Positions 44,701-54,200 of a DNA stretch of 64,000 nt are shown in pieces. Both the position numbers and the translations under genes were made by a program. The DNA is from Gemmatimonadaceae bacterium (GTDB lineage Bacteria > Gemmatimonadota > Gemmatimonadetes > Gemmatimonadales > Gemmatimonadaceae), in the NCBI GenBank assembly GCA_019637445.1, contig JAHBVS010000001.1:965586-1029585 (forward strand). The letters run 5' to 3'. Numbering within the stretch: the stretch's first letter is position 1; each line of letters starts with the position of its first letter. Below the pieces are notes generated by a model. It searched no databases. It saw only the letters and a program-made list of their open reading frames with translations, and was not told the origin of the DNA.

Positions 44701-47700
44701 TGACCGGCGATGAACAGACGGCGACGGCGGGCGCGGCGTATGCGAATCCGTTTGTCGTACGCGTCGAGGACATCCACGGCAATCCGGTGCCCGGCGTGAG
44801 CGTCACGTTCGACGTACAGACAGGTGCGGCCAGCTTCAGCGACACCACGGTGGTGACCGACCTCAACGGCGAGGCGCAGACGACCGCCGTCGCATCGTCC
44901 ACGGCGGGGGCGGGCACCATCGGTGCCGACGCTGCCGGTGCGACGCCGGCGACGTTCAACGTCACGATCACGGCGGCCACGGCATTCAGCCTGGAGTACC
45001 TGCTCGGCGATGCACAGCAGGATACGGTCGGTGTGGAGCTTGCCGACTCGCTGCGCGTGCTTGTGCGTGACTCCTTTGGCAATCCAGTACCGAACGTGTC
45101 CGTCGATTGGGCGGCGACAGGCGGCTCGGTGTCCGCCGCGACCGCGCTGACGTCTGCAAGTGGTGAGGCCGCGATCGCGTACACGTTGGGTACGGTAGCC
45201 GGCGCCCAGAGCGCCACAGCCAGCGTCGCCGGACTGAGTGGGTCGCCGGTGCCGTTCACGATGACGGCCATTGCCGGCGCGCCGTCGGCGCTCGTGGTCG
45301 TGAGTGCACCTGACACCGTTGTCAGCGGCGTCGTGCCGCCGCCACTCGAGGTCGAGGCGCGTGACATCCACGGCAACCTTGTCACCTGGTTCGTGGACGA
45401 CGTCACGGTCACACCGACGGACGCGCCTGACGGCGCCTTCACCGCCGGCACGACGACGCGCGCCGCGGTCGGAGGCGTCGCGAGCTTCGATGATCTCGTC
45501 TTCGGCACACCGGGCCCCTGGCTCATCGAGTTTGCGAGCGGTGATCTGACCATCGGCGCGAGCCTCGAGGTCATCCCGGGTCCGCCGGCCAGCTTCACGA
45601 TCGAGTCGGGCAACGGCCAGGCCGGTCCCACCTCTGCGCTGCTTCCGGCACCGCTGGTGGTGCGACTGCTCGATGCCCTGACGAACCCCGTCGTCGGTGA
45701 CACGGTGATTTTCACCGTGACCAGTGGCGCCGGCGTGCTCGGCAACGGATTCGTCGTGGACACCGCCCTGACCGATGCCAACGGCGATGCGCAAGTGACG
45801 TGGACGCTGGGCCCCGACACGTTGGCGACGCAGACCGTCGAGGCGGCATACCCGGGCTTCACGGCGCTGGCGTTCACGGCCACGCCGCTGCCAAACGTCG
45901 CGAACCGCAGCTGGACCGGCGACGCGCTCAACGGCGCCTGGTTCGACACGGGCAACTGGGCTGGCGGCGTGATCCCTGCCGCCACCGACTCTGTGCTGAT
46001 CCCAGCGGGCCGGCCGAGTTATCCGGACTTTGGCGATCTGTCGGGCAGCGATGTCACTATCGGCGGCCTCACGGTGCGCAGTGGTGCCAATATCGCGATG
46101 GACATCGGCGATCTGTACGTCGGCGGCAATGTCACCGTGGAATCGCCAGGCGGCATCACATCGCCAGGCGGGCGCGTGATCGCCAACGGCGCCGGGGCGC
46201 ACAGCATTCGTGGCAACATCCCGCTGGTGGTCATCGCCGACGGCGGCTACGCACTCAACGGCGCGCTGATCACGACGCTTGATCTCTCGATCACCGGCGG
46301 TGTGCTCGACGTCGGACTGTGGACGCTTGGGGTGGGTCGAGACCTGTTCACGTCAGGTGTGGGCGCACTTGTGATGCCGGCGTTCTCCGACGTACAGGTC
46401 ACGCGCAATGCCTCGCTGCAGGGTGACGGCAGCGCGGGGCGCCTGCAGGGCGGCACCATGACCGTGCAGGGAGACTTCTCTGCCGGCACCACCTTCGCGG
46501 CAGCCGTCGACCACACGGTCAACCTGGTGGGCGTCGGGTTGCAGACCGTGGCCATCACCGACGCAGACACCACCTACAGCGCGACCTGTTCGGCGGCCTG
46601 CTTCGGGCGGCTCACGTCGCTCAAGGGGATCGGCGACGGTGGCTTGGTGTTCGCGAGCCACGCGAAGGCGATCAACGGCATGCAGATCTCGGGCGACACC
46701 ATCGGCGCGAGTGGGCACACGCTGATCGGTGCCGTCACGATGGACCTGAACACCACGGTTGTCTCCGCGCAGCGCGTGGCGTACTCGGACAACCTGCTGC
46801 TCGGCAGCACGCGCATTGTGGACACGTTGGTGGCATTCAACGCCGGCACGCCGTGGCCGGTGGTCAGTGTGGACGCGATCCCGACATTGGTGGCGGGTGC
46901 GCGCGAGCTGAACGCCGTGCACAGCGGCGCGATCATCGTGGGGGCTGGTGGCGCGCTCGATATCGTCGGGGCCACTGAGGTCGGCGCCGGCTTCTACACG
47001 CGCGACAATGGCGTGCTGCAGATGTCGGATGCCGCAGACACGCTCGTGGTGGCCGGCAGTGTGGAGTTTGCCGGCGGACCGTCGCTGCTGACCAACGGCG
47101 CGTTGATCGTGCAGGGTGACTTCGCGCAGCACACAAATGCGGACGCGTTCCGCGCTGCGCCGGCGCATGAGACGGTGTTTGCCGGCAATGCGAGCTTCAC
47201 CGTGACGTTCGCGAACCCCGGGTTCGCACCGACGGAATCGCAGTTCGGAACCTTCGTGTTCGAGCACCCGATCTCGTCGAGCATGGACATCGGGAGCGAC
47301 ATCTACGCATCGGGCGCGCTCGAGACCCGCGGCAACAACCCATACTGGATCAACGGCTCGAACAACCGGCTGCTCACCCGCGGCGCCATCAATGTCGCCG
47401 ACGTGACGTTTGCGGCGGTCCAATGGGAGTTGCAGGACACGCAGCCGGTCGTTGGCGCACTGTTCAACCTCGTCTTCTCGGGCATGGATCCGGCGATCTC
47501 GCAGATGCGGATCCTGCGCGCGGGCGGGACCATTCTGTTGCAGTCGCCGACCTTCGATCCCGTGTTGAGCGGTGGTGCGTACCTGGAGGTCGAGGATGGC
47601 AACCCCGGTGACCTGGATACGCTGACCGTCGCCATCTCGAACCCAGCCCCTCAGCTGCACGGGGGTGGCATCATCGAGGCCAATGGAGCGCGGATCACCG

Positions 47701-50414
47701 GCTGGCCGGGCTTCGCAGAGATTGTGTGGAACGGCTCGGTCAGCGTGGACTGGTTTGATCCCGACAACTGGGTGCAGGGTGTGGTGCCGACCGCGGCGGA
47801 CTCGGTAGTCATCCCGCAAGTCGCGACGATGCCGACCATCTCGGCGCCGGCCACGGTGCGCGTGCTGCTGCACCAGGCGAACCCGGGCGTGGTCGGGGTC
47901 AACGATGTTCTCACGATCCTCGAGCGCGTCTCGGCAGGCTCAGACGGCGCCGGGCTGCAGTGCGGCCCCGCCGGCCGCATTGTGTTCGCCCCCACGGACA
48001 CCCTGCTCTTCACCGGCGACTTGCTGGGTTGCGATGTGCGCGTGACATCCGGCGTCGCGGCTCCCGCTGGCTACAGCAGCGTGGGCGACAGCCTCGAGAT
48101 CACCGGCACGGCGCAGCTGGATCTGCGCAACCAGGAGCTCTTCGTTTCCGGCGACTTGGTCACGGATCAGCAGGGCACGCTGCGGATGACGGATCCAGCC
48201 GCCACGCTCTACGCCAACGGCGGCGCGTTCTTCCACGGCGGGTCGACGGCCGGCCTGCTCACCGCTGGCACGATCTTCCTCAGCGGGGAGTTCCAGCAGC
48301 TCGCCACATACAGCGCAGAGGCGTTTGCCGCTGACCCTGGCCACCTCACACAGCTTACGGCGAGTGTCCTGCAGCCGAACTTCTTCGCCACCCCGGAGCT
48401 CGGCGCCGGCAGCTCGCACTTCGGCGACCTGCAGCTCGAGACCCCGGAGTGGTACCTGCAGTCCCCGACCGCCGTCAGCGGTTCGCTGATCCAGCCCGTC
48501 GGCGGGCCGAATGCCGTGGTGTCCTCGGCGTCGTCGCAGGTACTGGCGGTCCAGGGCCTCAGCGTCGAGCGCGACCTCACGTTCCGCGGCGTGCACCTCC
48601 AGATCGCCGGCGCGGCGCCGATGACCCTCACCGGCAACCTCACCTTCGAGCAGATGGTGGGGACAATGCCGCAACTCGACCTTGAGCGCGCGGGCGACAC
48701 GCTCACGGTCGGCATCCTGACCTTCGATACGACTGCGTCACACACGGGGCCGTTCGTCGACGTGCAGGACATCTCCGTCGATGGTGACTCGCTGACCTTG
48801 CTCGCCAGTGCCATCACGCCACTGTACCACGGCGGGCGTCTCGCGGTGCTTGGCGAAGGTCGCGTTCCCGGGTGGGACGCCGCGGAGCCCGGCGCCTTCA
48901 CGCCGAACTATTGGACAGGCGGCGGCGCGGACGGCCTCTGGGCCACGGCCGCCAACTGGAGCGAAGGGCGTGCGCCCCTGGCAATGGACAGCGTAGTCAT
49001 CAATCCCGGCGGGCCGGTGACGGTCACGCTCGACGCCAACGCGGACGTGGCCTACCTCCACGTCGGGGAGTCATCGGCCGTGGAGTTCCTGCACACGGCC
49101 GGGTTCGTCCTACAAATCGACAGCCTGTCGTTCTTCGGGACAACGTCCACCCTGCGCATTGGCGGCGGCGCCGAACTCACGGGCGACGGCAGCTTGGTGG
49201 TGTTTGGCAACCTGGACTGGCAGGACGGCTGGATGACGGGCTTCGGGAGCACCAGCGTGGCAGCAGGTGGGACGGCGACGCTGGGCTCGGTGGACGACAT
49301 CGTGCTCGACGACCGCGTGCTGTTGATCGGCGGCACGGCGACGATGGGTTCGGCCCAGCTGTTCGTGGAGAACTTCCCCACGCTCTACGTGATGGCGGGC
49401 GGCGAGCTCACGATCCCCGACACGCGCACGCTGACCGTGGGCACGGGCGATCCGTCGCTGTACGTGGACGGCACACTGCGCATCGCCGGCGCGCCGGCGG
49501 ACACGGTGCAGATCCACTGGTTCACCACCATTGGCCTCGATGGCGTCCTCGACGTGCAGAGCGGTACGCTGATCATGGTGTCGCCCTCATTGCTCTATGA
49601 CACCAACATCGCGGACGGGGCGGCGCTGAACCTGCGCGGCGCGGCCGAGTCGTACGGCACGATGAGCGTTTCCACGGGCGGGCGACTGCAGCTCGAATCC
49701 GGCGGCCTCGGCCCGGACACCGGTATCCACGCGTTCTATGGAAGCCTGACGGGCACCGGAGCGGTGCACGCCGTCAACGCGGTTTCGGTGAACGTCGAGG
49801 CGGGGATGGAAATCGACTCGTTGGTCGTGCAGAACGTGACGATGGAGTTCAATTCGCCGGTGGACACGATGTTCGTGGGACGAGGTGTGTACCTAGGCGG
49901 CGGGGTCTTCAGCGGAACGGGCGTGGTCGGCGTGCGGGAGTCGTTCGTCGGTCAGATCGGAAACATGGACGGCAGCGGGACGCTTGCGGTGTTGTCGGGG
50001 GCAACGGCAAGCCTGCAGGGCCCCGTGCGCGGATGGTTGCTGGACGTGGCGGGCACACTGGAGTGGGGCGACTGGAACTTGACCTTCTCGACAGATCCCA
50101 GCAGCGGGCAGTACACGTCGATGCTCGTCCGCAGCGGCGGCGTGTTCGACATCCTGCACGGCGCGACGGCCCGAGATCTCTCCGGCACGGGCACCGACAC
50201 CGCGCCAGACGCCAACGTAATTCAGGTGCTGGCTGGTGGTACTATCCGAAAGTCGAGCGGGACGGGAACCAGCACCATTCACGCGCGCGTGGAGATGGCC
50301 GGCACGTTCGAGTTCGTCTCGGGCACCATCAACGTACAAGGCACCTGCGACAACCCCATTCCAAGCGCGACCGGGTCCGGCACATTAACCGGTAGCTGCG
50401 GAGCGTACCCGTAA
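41775..50414 (+). CDS. Giant lipoprotein with ~11 invasin-like Ig repeats and beta-solenoid-like C-terminal modules
   Basis: The 2879-residue protein starts at TTG 41775 with a lipoprotein signal ending LLSLLSC (Cys23). Residues about 250-1375 hold 11 Big_1/invasin-type Ig repeats of about 100 residues, with lines such as VRVLDGFGNPVPGHTTTW. From 1377 three sections each begin with a WxG...W...NW..G..P..DSV.I motif (about 1377, 1985, 2377), followed by long stretches of short beta strands with glycine and aspartate, like a right-handed solenoid. No autotransporter barrel, LPXTG or T9SS-type C-terminus is present, so lipidation is the only visible anchor. It is probably a long surface filament or adhesin. 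It converges with the DUF72 gene. Confidence 0.85.
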   Translation: MRATAPGRLAIPAAVFLLSLLSCGREVTGPENGVFSGGRRVGALAVAPEYPSLMASVLGGSQVVPFERVRLVLRRTDGAVALDTLIAFPATVDSLTLAFLVPLPVNAPAEGVSMALAMAYINAAGDTVFRAGPQSVLVPPVRDGVTQPPVSTPIRYTGVGAGAASVQITPDTGTRVAGSSSGFTATALDGQSQPIAGTPLLFYTLDSTRASVTNPSTGATTWLPSRGTARIVAALPDGSRADTASISVTLPASQLVLGSGDLQTAPLGNPLGAPIVLRTLASDAVPVSGVIVSFAVSTGGGSLTVTTDTSDTNGEVSTGWTLGSAFGVQTITATAAGLSGSPLTVSATASAGAPAQLAVVSQPVAGVAGETLAPAIVIAVEDEQGNLVETFTGAVTLALPPAADATLGGTTTVNAVAGLATFNDLNLDIVGAYGLIATSGALTPDTTAAITVTAAAAARLTFITWPSGGVAGTTLAPTTTVRALDAFGNDATGFTGSISLQLLDGTGTLGGTTSVAAVAGVATFADLSVDLIGDAYTLRAFSGALQPDTTTAFTITPAAVAGLTLLGGDGQTAVAATLLPDVIALRTVDAFGNRVPGAGVTFSILTGGGDVVPPTTTADTSGRAVANWTLGATLGTQTLRVSLTGVPAVTLDVSATATVGPASQLVVTQQPADTVEAGATIPILVEARDALGNLVPTYVGTANITLLVNPTLTTLGGTTSAAFVGGVASLAPTIPASGAGYQFELSAGALSNATSAVFVVGAAAAATFEIVSGTPQSGQVGTAFPTPMVVRVLDGFGNPVPGHTTTWTSLAGASAVDAVTVLTDAAGEAQNGATFGTTAGDGQPGVGVTTAGLATVLQFDVDVAPGAPASIVLVDGNTQTETVDLPLPTPLSVRVTDGFGNGIAGVTVLWGVSAGQGQFTDTTSTTDAAGVASTVAILGTVAGAVQFEALVDGVAGSPVLFDATATPDIPVVVQALTGDEQTATAGAAYANPFVVRVEDIHGNPVPGVSVTFDVQTGAASFSDTTVVTDLNGEAQTTAVASSTAGAGTIGADAAGATPATFNVTITAATAFSLEYLLGDAQQDTVGVELADSLRVLVRDSFGNPVPNVSVDWAATGGSVSAATALTSASGEAAIAYTLGTVAGAQSATASVAGLSGSPVPFTMTAIAGAPSALVVVSAPDTVVSGVVPPPLEVEARDIHGNLVTWFVDDVTVTPTDAPDGAFTAGTTTRAAVGGVASFDDLVFGTPGPWLIEFASGDLTIGASLEVIPGPPASFTIESGNGQAGPTSALLPAPLVVRLLDALTNPVVGDTVIFTVTSGAGVLGNGFVVDTALTDANGDAQVTWTLGPDTLATQTVEAAYPGFTALAFTATPLPNVANRSWTGDALNGAWFDTGNWAGGVIPAATDSVLIPAGRPSYPDFGDLSGSDVTIGGLTVRSGANIAMDIGDLYVGGNVTVESPGGITSPGGRVIANGAGAHSIRGNIPLVVIADGGYALNGALITTLDLSITGGVLDVGLWTLGVGRDLFTSGVGALVMPAFSDVQVTRNASLQGDGSAGRLQGGTMTVQGDFSAGTTFAAAVDHTVNLVGVGLQTVAITDADTTYSATCSAACFGRLTSLKGIGDGGLVFASHAKAINGMQISGDTIGASGHTLIGAVTMDLNTTVVSAQRVAYSDNLLLGSTRIVDTLVAFNAGTPWPVVSVDAIPTLVAGARELNAVHSGAIIVGAGGALDIVGATEVGAGFYTRDNGVLQMSDAADTLVVAGSVEFAGGPSLLTNGALIVQGDFAQHTNADAFRAAPAHETVFAGNASFTVTFANPGFAPTESQFGTFVFEHPISSSMDIGSDIYASGALETRGNNPYWINGSNNRLLTRGAINVADVTFAAVQWELQDTQPVVGALFNLVFSGMDPAISQMRILRAGGTILLQSPTFDPVLSGGAYLEVEDGNPGDLDTLTVAISNPAPQLHGGGIIEANGARITGWPGFAEIVWNGSVSVDWFDPDNWVQGVVPTAADSVVIPQVATMPTISAPATVRVLLHQANPGVVGVNDVLTILERVSAGSDGAGLQCGPAGRIVFAPTDTLLFTGDLLGCDVRVTSGVAAPAGYSSVGDSLEITGTAQLDLRNQELFVSGDLVTDQQGTLRMTDPAATLYANGGAFFHGGSTAGLLTAGTIFLSGEFQQLATYSAEAFAADPGHLTQLTASVLQPNFFATPELGAGSSHFGDLQLETPEWYLQSPTAVSGSLIQPVGGPNAVVSSASSQVLAVQGLSVERDLTFRGVHLQIAGAAPMTLTGNLTFEQMVGTMPQLDLERAGDTLTVGILTFDTTASHTGPFVDVQDISVDGDSLTLLASAITPLYHGGRLAVLGEGRVPGWDAAEPGAFTPNYWTGGGADGLWATAANWSEGRAPLAMDSVVINPGGPVTVTLDANADVAYLHVGESSAVEFLHTAGFVLQIDSLSFFGTTSTLRIGGGAELTGDGSLVVFGNLDWQDGWMTGFGSTSVAAGGTATLGSVDDIVLDDRVLLIGGTATMGSAQLFVENFPTLYVMAGGELTIPDTRTLTVGTGDPSLYVDGTLRIAGAPADTVQIHWFTTIGLDGVLDVQSGTLIMVSPSLLYDTNIADGAALNLRGAAESYGTMSVSTGGRLQLESGGLGPDTGIHAFYGSLTGTGAVHAVNAVSVNVEAGMEIDSLVVQNVTMEFNSPVDTMFVGRGVYLGGGVFSGTGVVGVRESFVGQIGNMDGSGTLAVLSGATASLQGPVRGWLLDVAGTLEWGDWNLTFSTDPSSGQYTSMLVRSGGVFDILHGATARDLSGTGTDTAPDANVIQVLAGGTIRKSSGTGTSTIHARVEMAGTFEFVSGTINVQGTCDNPIPSATGSGTLTGSCGAYP
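42535..45900 (+). repeat. Array of ~11 Ig-like repeats within the 2879-aa lipoprotein gene
   Basis: Units of roughly 300 nt begin near 42535, 42835, 43140, 43455, 43755, 44065, 44380, 44680, 44975, 45280 and 45590. Each encodes a hydrophobic strand, a pattern like VRVxDxxGNPV and a small-residue strand. They differ enough to be individually recognisable. Confidence 0.75.
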
Positions 50415-50447
50415 CGCCCTCGCACGCTGACGCTCACCCGTAGCAGT

Positions 50448-50475
50448 CCTCTGTGTCTCTGTGCCTCTGTGGCAA
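50448..50475 (-). repeat. 28-bp interspersed repeat, copy 2
   Basis: Identical to 7709-7736. It lies 5 nt beyond the TAA (50483-50481) of the minus-strand DUF72 gene, in the 66-bp convergent gap after the plus-strand giant gene. No partner arm for a stem is seen at this copy. Confidence 0.85.
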
Positions 50476-50480
50476 TGCAG

Positions 50481-51287
50481 TTAGAACAGCCCGAGCTGCT
50501 CGCCAAGCTGGGCAGGGTCCGTCGGCACCTGCCCCAGTGCCGCCTGCAGCCAGCGCACATTCGCCGGCGAATGCCCACTGAAGTGGTTGTTCACATACCC
50601 GTACACAGGCACGCGAACCGATAGCGCGGGCAGCACCTCGGCCCAGGCCTCCAACTCCGCCGTGCGATCCACCTGCACGTGTGAGTAGTCCGTGATCTTC
50701 CGGTCGGGTCCCATCCAGCGCACATAGGCGTGTGTCGTGCTCGTCGGCCGCGTAGCGAGCTCGAGCATCCACTTCCGCGGGATCCAGCGCGCATCGACCA
50801 AGGCCAGCGCCACGTTGCGCTGCGAGAGCAGTTCGTGCGTTCGCTCGTTGATCCAGCCCTTTTGCCGGAACTCGATGGCGAAACGGAGGTCGTCCGGCAA
50901 CGCGTGCAGGAAGTCCTCGAGCGGGTCAATCTCGTGCGGCGCGAAGTCAGGCCCGCACTGGATCAGGATGGGGCCGAGCTTGGGCCCGAGCTCCCGCGCC
51001 ACGTCGAAGAACCGCTGCGCAACCTCTAGCGCGCTCTCGTCGAAGCGCCGCTCGTGCGTGATCTCCTGCGGCAGCTTGAGCGCAAAGACGAAGTGCTCGG
51101 GCGTGCGGTCGCGCCATCCGCGCACGTTCTTGACCGCTGGGATGGCGTAGAAGGTGGAGTCAACCTCTACGGTATCGAAGGCCCGCGCGTAGGTGGCCAG
51201 AAAGTCCACCGCGCGGGTGCGGGCCGGATACATCGGCCCGACCCACGCGGGGTAGTTCCAACCCTGGCAACCGAGGTGCAGCGACAA
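50481..51287 (-). CDS. DUF72 family protein
   Basis: The 268-residue TIM-barrel-like protein matches DUF72: LHLGCQGWNYPAWVGPMYP at the start, EVDSTFYAIP, FALKLPQEITHE, LPDDLRFAIEFRQKGW, YVRWMGPDRK and VYGYVNNHFSGHSPANV. The family's function is unproven. TTG 51287 gives the normal family N-terminus and lies 4 nt after the TAA of the FN3 giant. An ATG at 51347 would overlap that gene by 56 nt and add unlike residues. It is last in the minus-strand operon and has no obvious link to the surface protein. Confidence 0.88.
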   Translation of the reverse strand: MSLHLGCQGWNYPAWVGPMYPARTRAVDFLATYARAFDTVEVDSTFYAIPAVKNVRGWRDRTPEHFVFALKLPQEITHERRFDESALEVAQRFFDVARELGPKLGPILIQCGPDFAPHEIDPLEDFLHALPDDLRFAIEFRQKGWINERTHELLSQRNVALALVDARWIPRKWMLELATRPTSTTHAYVRWMGPDRKITDYSHVQVDRTAELEAWAEVLPALSVRVPVYGYVNNHFSGHSPANVRWLQAALGQVPTDPAQLGEQLGLF

Positions 51288-51291
51288 CGCC

Positions 51292-54200
51292 TTACGGGAC
51301 GACCGGGCCGAGGTAGCGGATGATGATCTGGCCGTTCCCAACGCCAACCGCGGCGGTGTTCACCTGGTTGGTGCCGGTGTTGAGCGAGCCGCCGCCGCCG
51401 GCGACCCAACCGCCGTCGCCGCCGGAGTAGCCACCGCCACCGCCGCCGCCGTAGTCACCGTTGCCCGCGCCGCCGGCACCGAAGCCGCCCTGGGCGTCAT
51501 TCCCGCTGACGAGGGCCTGGGTGCCGCCGAGCAGTCCGTTGGCCCAGGAGCGGCCACCGAAGCCGACGAACGCGGCCCACCAGTCGGCGTAGTCATCGGC
51601 ACCATTGCCGAAGAACCCGCCGCCACCCGAGCCGTACGCATACGGCGACGTGAGCAGGCCGCCCAACCCGAGCTCGGTGGTCTTGACCGCGCAGACGTTG
51701 GACGGCGATTCGCCGCTGCCCACGCCGCCGTAGCCAACCGTGGTGGCATCGCAGCCATTCTGCGACGAACTCGCGCGCGCGCCAGCACCACCGCCGCCGA
51801 CAAGCAGCGGGGTGTTCGACATGTCGACGACGAAGCTGCCGCCGCCGCCACCGCCGTTCTGGTTACTGCCCTGACCCACGCCGGCCTGGCCCACCGCCAG
51901 CTGCAACTGCGTGCCCTGGCTGAACTCGAACTCACCGCGCATCGACGCGCCGCGTCCACCGACGAACAATGGATTGCCGTTCGCACCCTGCGCACCGACC
52001 GCGGTGATCTCATACCGCCCGGTGAACGGCAGCGTAAAGGTCTGGATGCCGCCGGCCACCGTGACACCGCCCGCCAGCGCGGTGCCCGTGTACGCCGTGT
52101 TGCACTGGGCCTGCGACGGCCCCGTCGCGCCGGCCTGCGTGCAGTTCGTGAAGGTGAACTCCGTATTGCCGACAATCACCGCAAAGGTGACGTTCGTGTA
52201 GGCCGAGAAGCCCTGGAGCATCACGTACCAGTCGCCCGCACCCGGGTTGGCGATCGTACAGGTCTCGACCGTCCCACCGATGTACGGGGCGCAGAGGGTA
52301 TCGCTCTCGAAGTAGTCGAGCACCTGCGGGCTCTGCCCGATCCGCAGGTACAGGTCCGGATCGCCGCTGCCGCCGAGCATCATCACGCGGAGCTGCGGCT
52401 GGCCGCCCGGAATCGAGAACACATAGTGGCGCTCCCCGCCGCCAACGTCGGAGATGCCGTTCACCACCGCGTCGTTCGCCACCTCGATCGGCGTGCGCGC
52501 CAGGCGCGCCGGCGAGTAGTCGCCGTTGCCGTCGGGGCTGACCGCACGCACGCGGAAGCGATACTCGGATGCCGGGTTGAGACCCGTCGCCGTGTACTCG
52601 CTAGCATTGGCCGCCGTTGTGCCGAGCAGCGCGAAGTCCGTGCAGGCCGCGCCTTCGCAGCCCTCGACCTCGAAGCCGCTCTCGAACGGCGCGTTGTCGG
52701 TCCAACGCAGCGTCACCGAGGTGCGGTCCGCCGTCTTGGCCACCGACGAGGCCGGAACCGGCAGGCCGGTCGACACCGCCGAGGCGTTCGACGGCAGCGA
52801 CGGACCCGCAATGTTGAAGGCTCGCACCACATACGTGTACGACGTCCCGTAGGTCAGGCCGGTGTCGTCATACGTCACGCTGTTCGGCGCGATATCCGCC
52901 ACCTGCGTGAAGTTGAGCGGGTCACCGCATCCGGTCTCGCAGCGGAAGACGCGGTATCCCGTCTCCGTGATGGCGTTATCGGTCCAGGTCAGGCGCACGC
53001 TGGTCCCCGACAGCGCCTGCGTCGCCAGGGCGGTGGCTGCCAGCGGCACGTTGGTGTTGGCCGCGGCGATGTTCGTGTAGCCCGCCGCCGGACCAATGTT
53101 GTTGAAGGACCGCACCCGGTACCGGTACGTCGTGTTGAGGCTGAGGCCCGTGTTGTTGTTGAAGGTCGTGATGTTCGGTCCAACCGTCGCCACCGGCGAG
53201 AAGTCGAGGCAGGCGGCACCGGCGCAGCGCTCGATCGAGAAGCCGCGCTCGTTGTCCGAGTTGTCGGTCCAGCTCAGTCCGATCGACGATCCGCTGAGCG
53301 TCGTGGCAGAAAGTCCGCTGGCGGCGGTGGGCACCACCATCGTCAGGTAGAACGTCGCCGATGGCGTCGAGTTGCCGATGGCGTTCGACGCCATCACGCG
53401 GTAGCCATAAGTCTGCCCCGGCGCGAGGCCGGCGTCATCGATGCGCAGCGTATCCGCGCCCGTCGTGCCGACCGTCACGTCAAAGACCACGCAGCCCACG
53501 CCGGCGCAGCGCTGCACCGTGAAGCCCGTCTCGTCAGTCGAGTTGTCCGTCCAGCCCAGGCGCGACTGCGTGCCCGAGAGCGCGAAGCCATCGAGAGCCG
53601 AGGGCGGGATCGGCACAATCAGCCCGACCGCGACCGCCGCCGAGTAGTTGCTCGTCCCGGCCGCGTTCACGTGCCGGACGCGGTACTCATAGGTCTCGCC
53701 CGGCGTCAGCGACTCGTCCAGATAGGTCACCGTCGGGCTGGTGACCGTCGTGACGGGCGCAAAGGCGCCGCAGGGGATGCCTTGGCAACGCTCAATCTCG
53801 GTGTCCGTCGCCAAGGTGTCGGCCGTCCAGGCAATCTGGATCGAGGTCGTGGACATCGCCTGCGAGGTCGTGATCAGCGGATCGCCAGGCAGGATGGTGT
53901 TCGCATACGCCACGTTGGTAAACGTGGTCACGCCGGCCAGGTTGCTGGCCTGCACGCGATAACGATACTCGTTGCCCACCGAGACGTCCGTATCGGAGTA
54001 GCCCGTGCCATCGGCGGCCACGGTCGCCACCTGCACGAAGTCAATGTCGTCCACGCAGGGCGAGCCGACGCAGCGCTGGACGATGAACTCGTCCTCGTTG
54101 CCCGAGTTGTCCGTCCAACTGATGTCGATCTGCGTGCCGCTGGTCGTCACGGCACTCAAGGCCGTCGGCGGCAGCGGGAAGTCCGTGCTGGCCGGGACCT

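Noticed and set aside
43994-45985. 663-codon minus-strand frame inside the Ig-repeat gene
   Set aside because: It is the antisense image of the repeat array; the proline/valine-rich repetitive translation mirrors the repeats, and there is no signal or start site.
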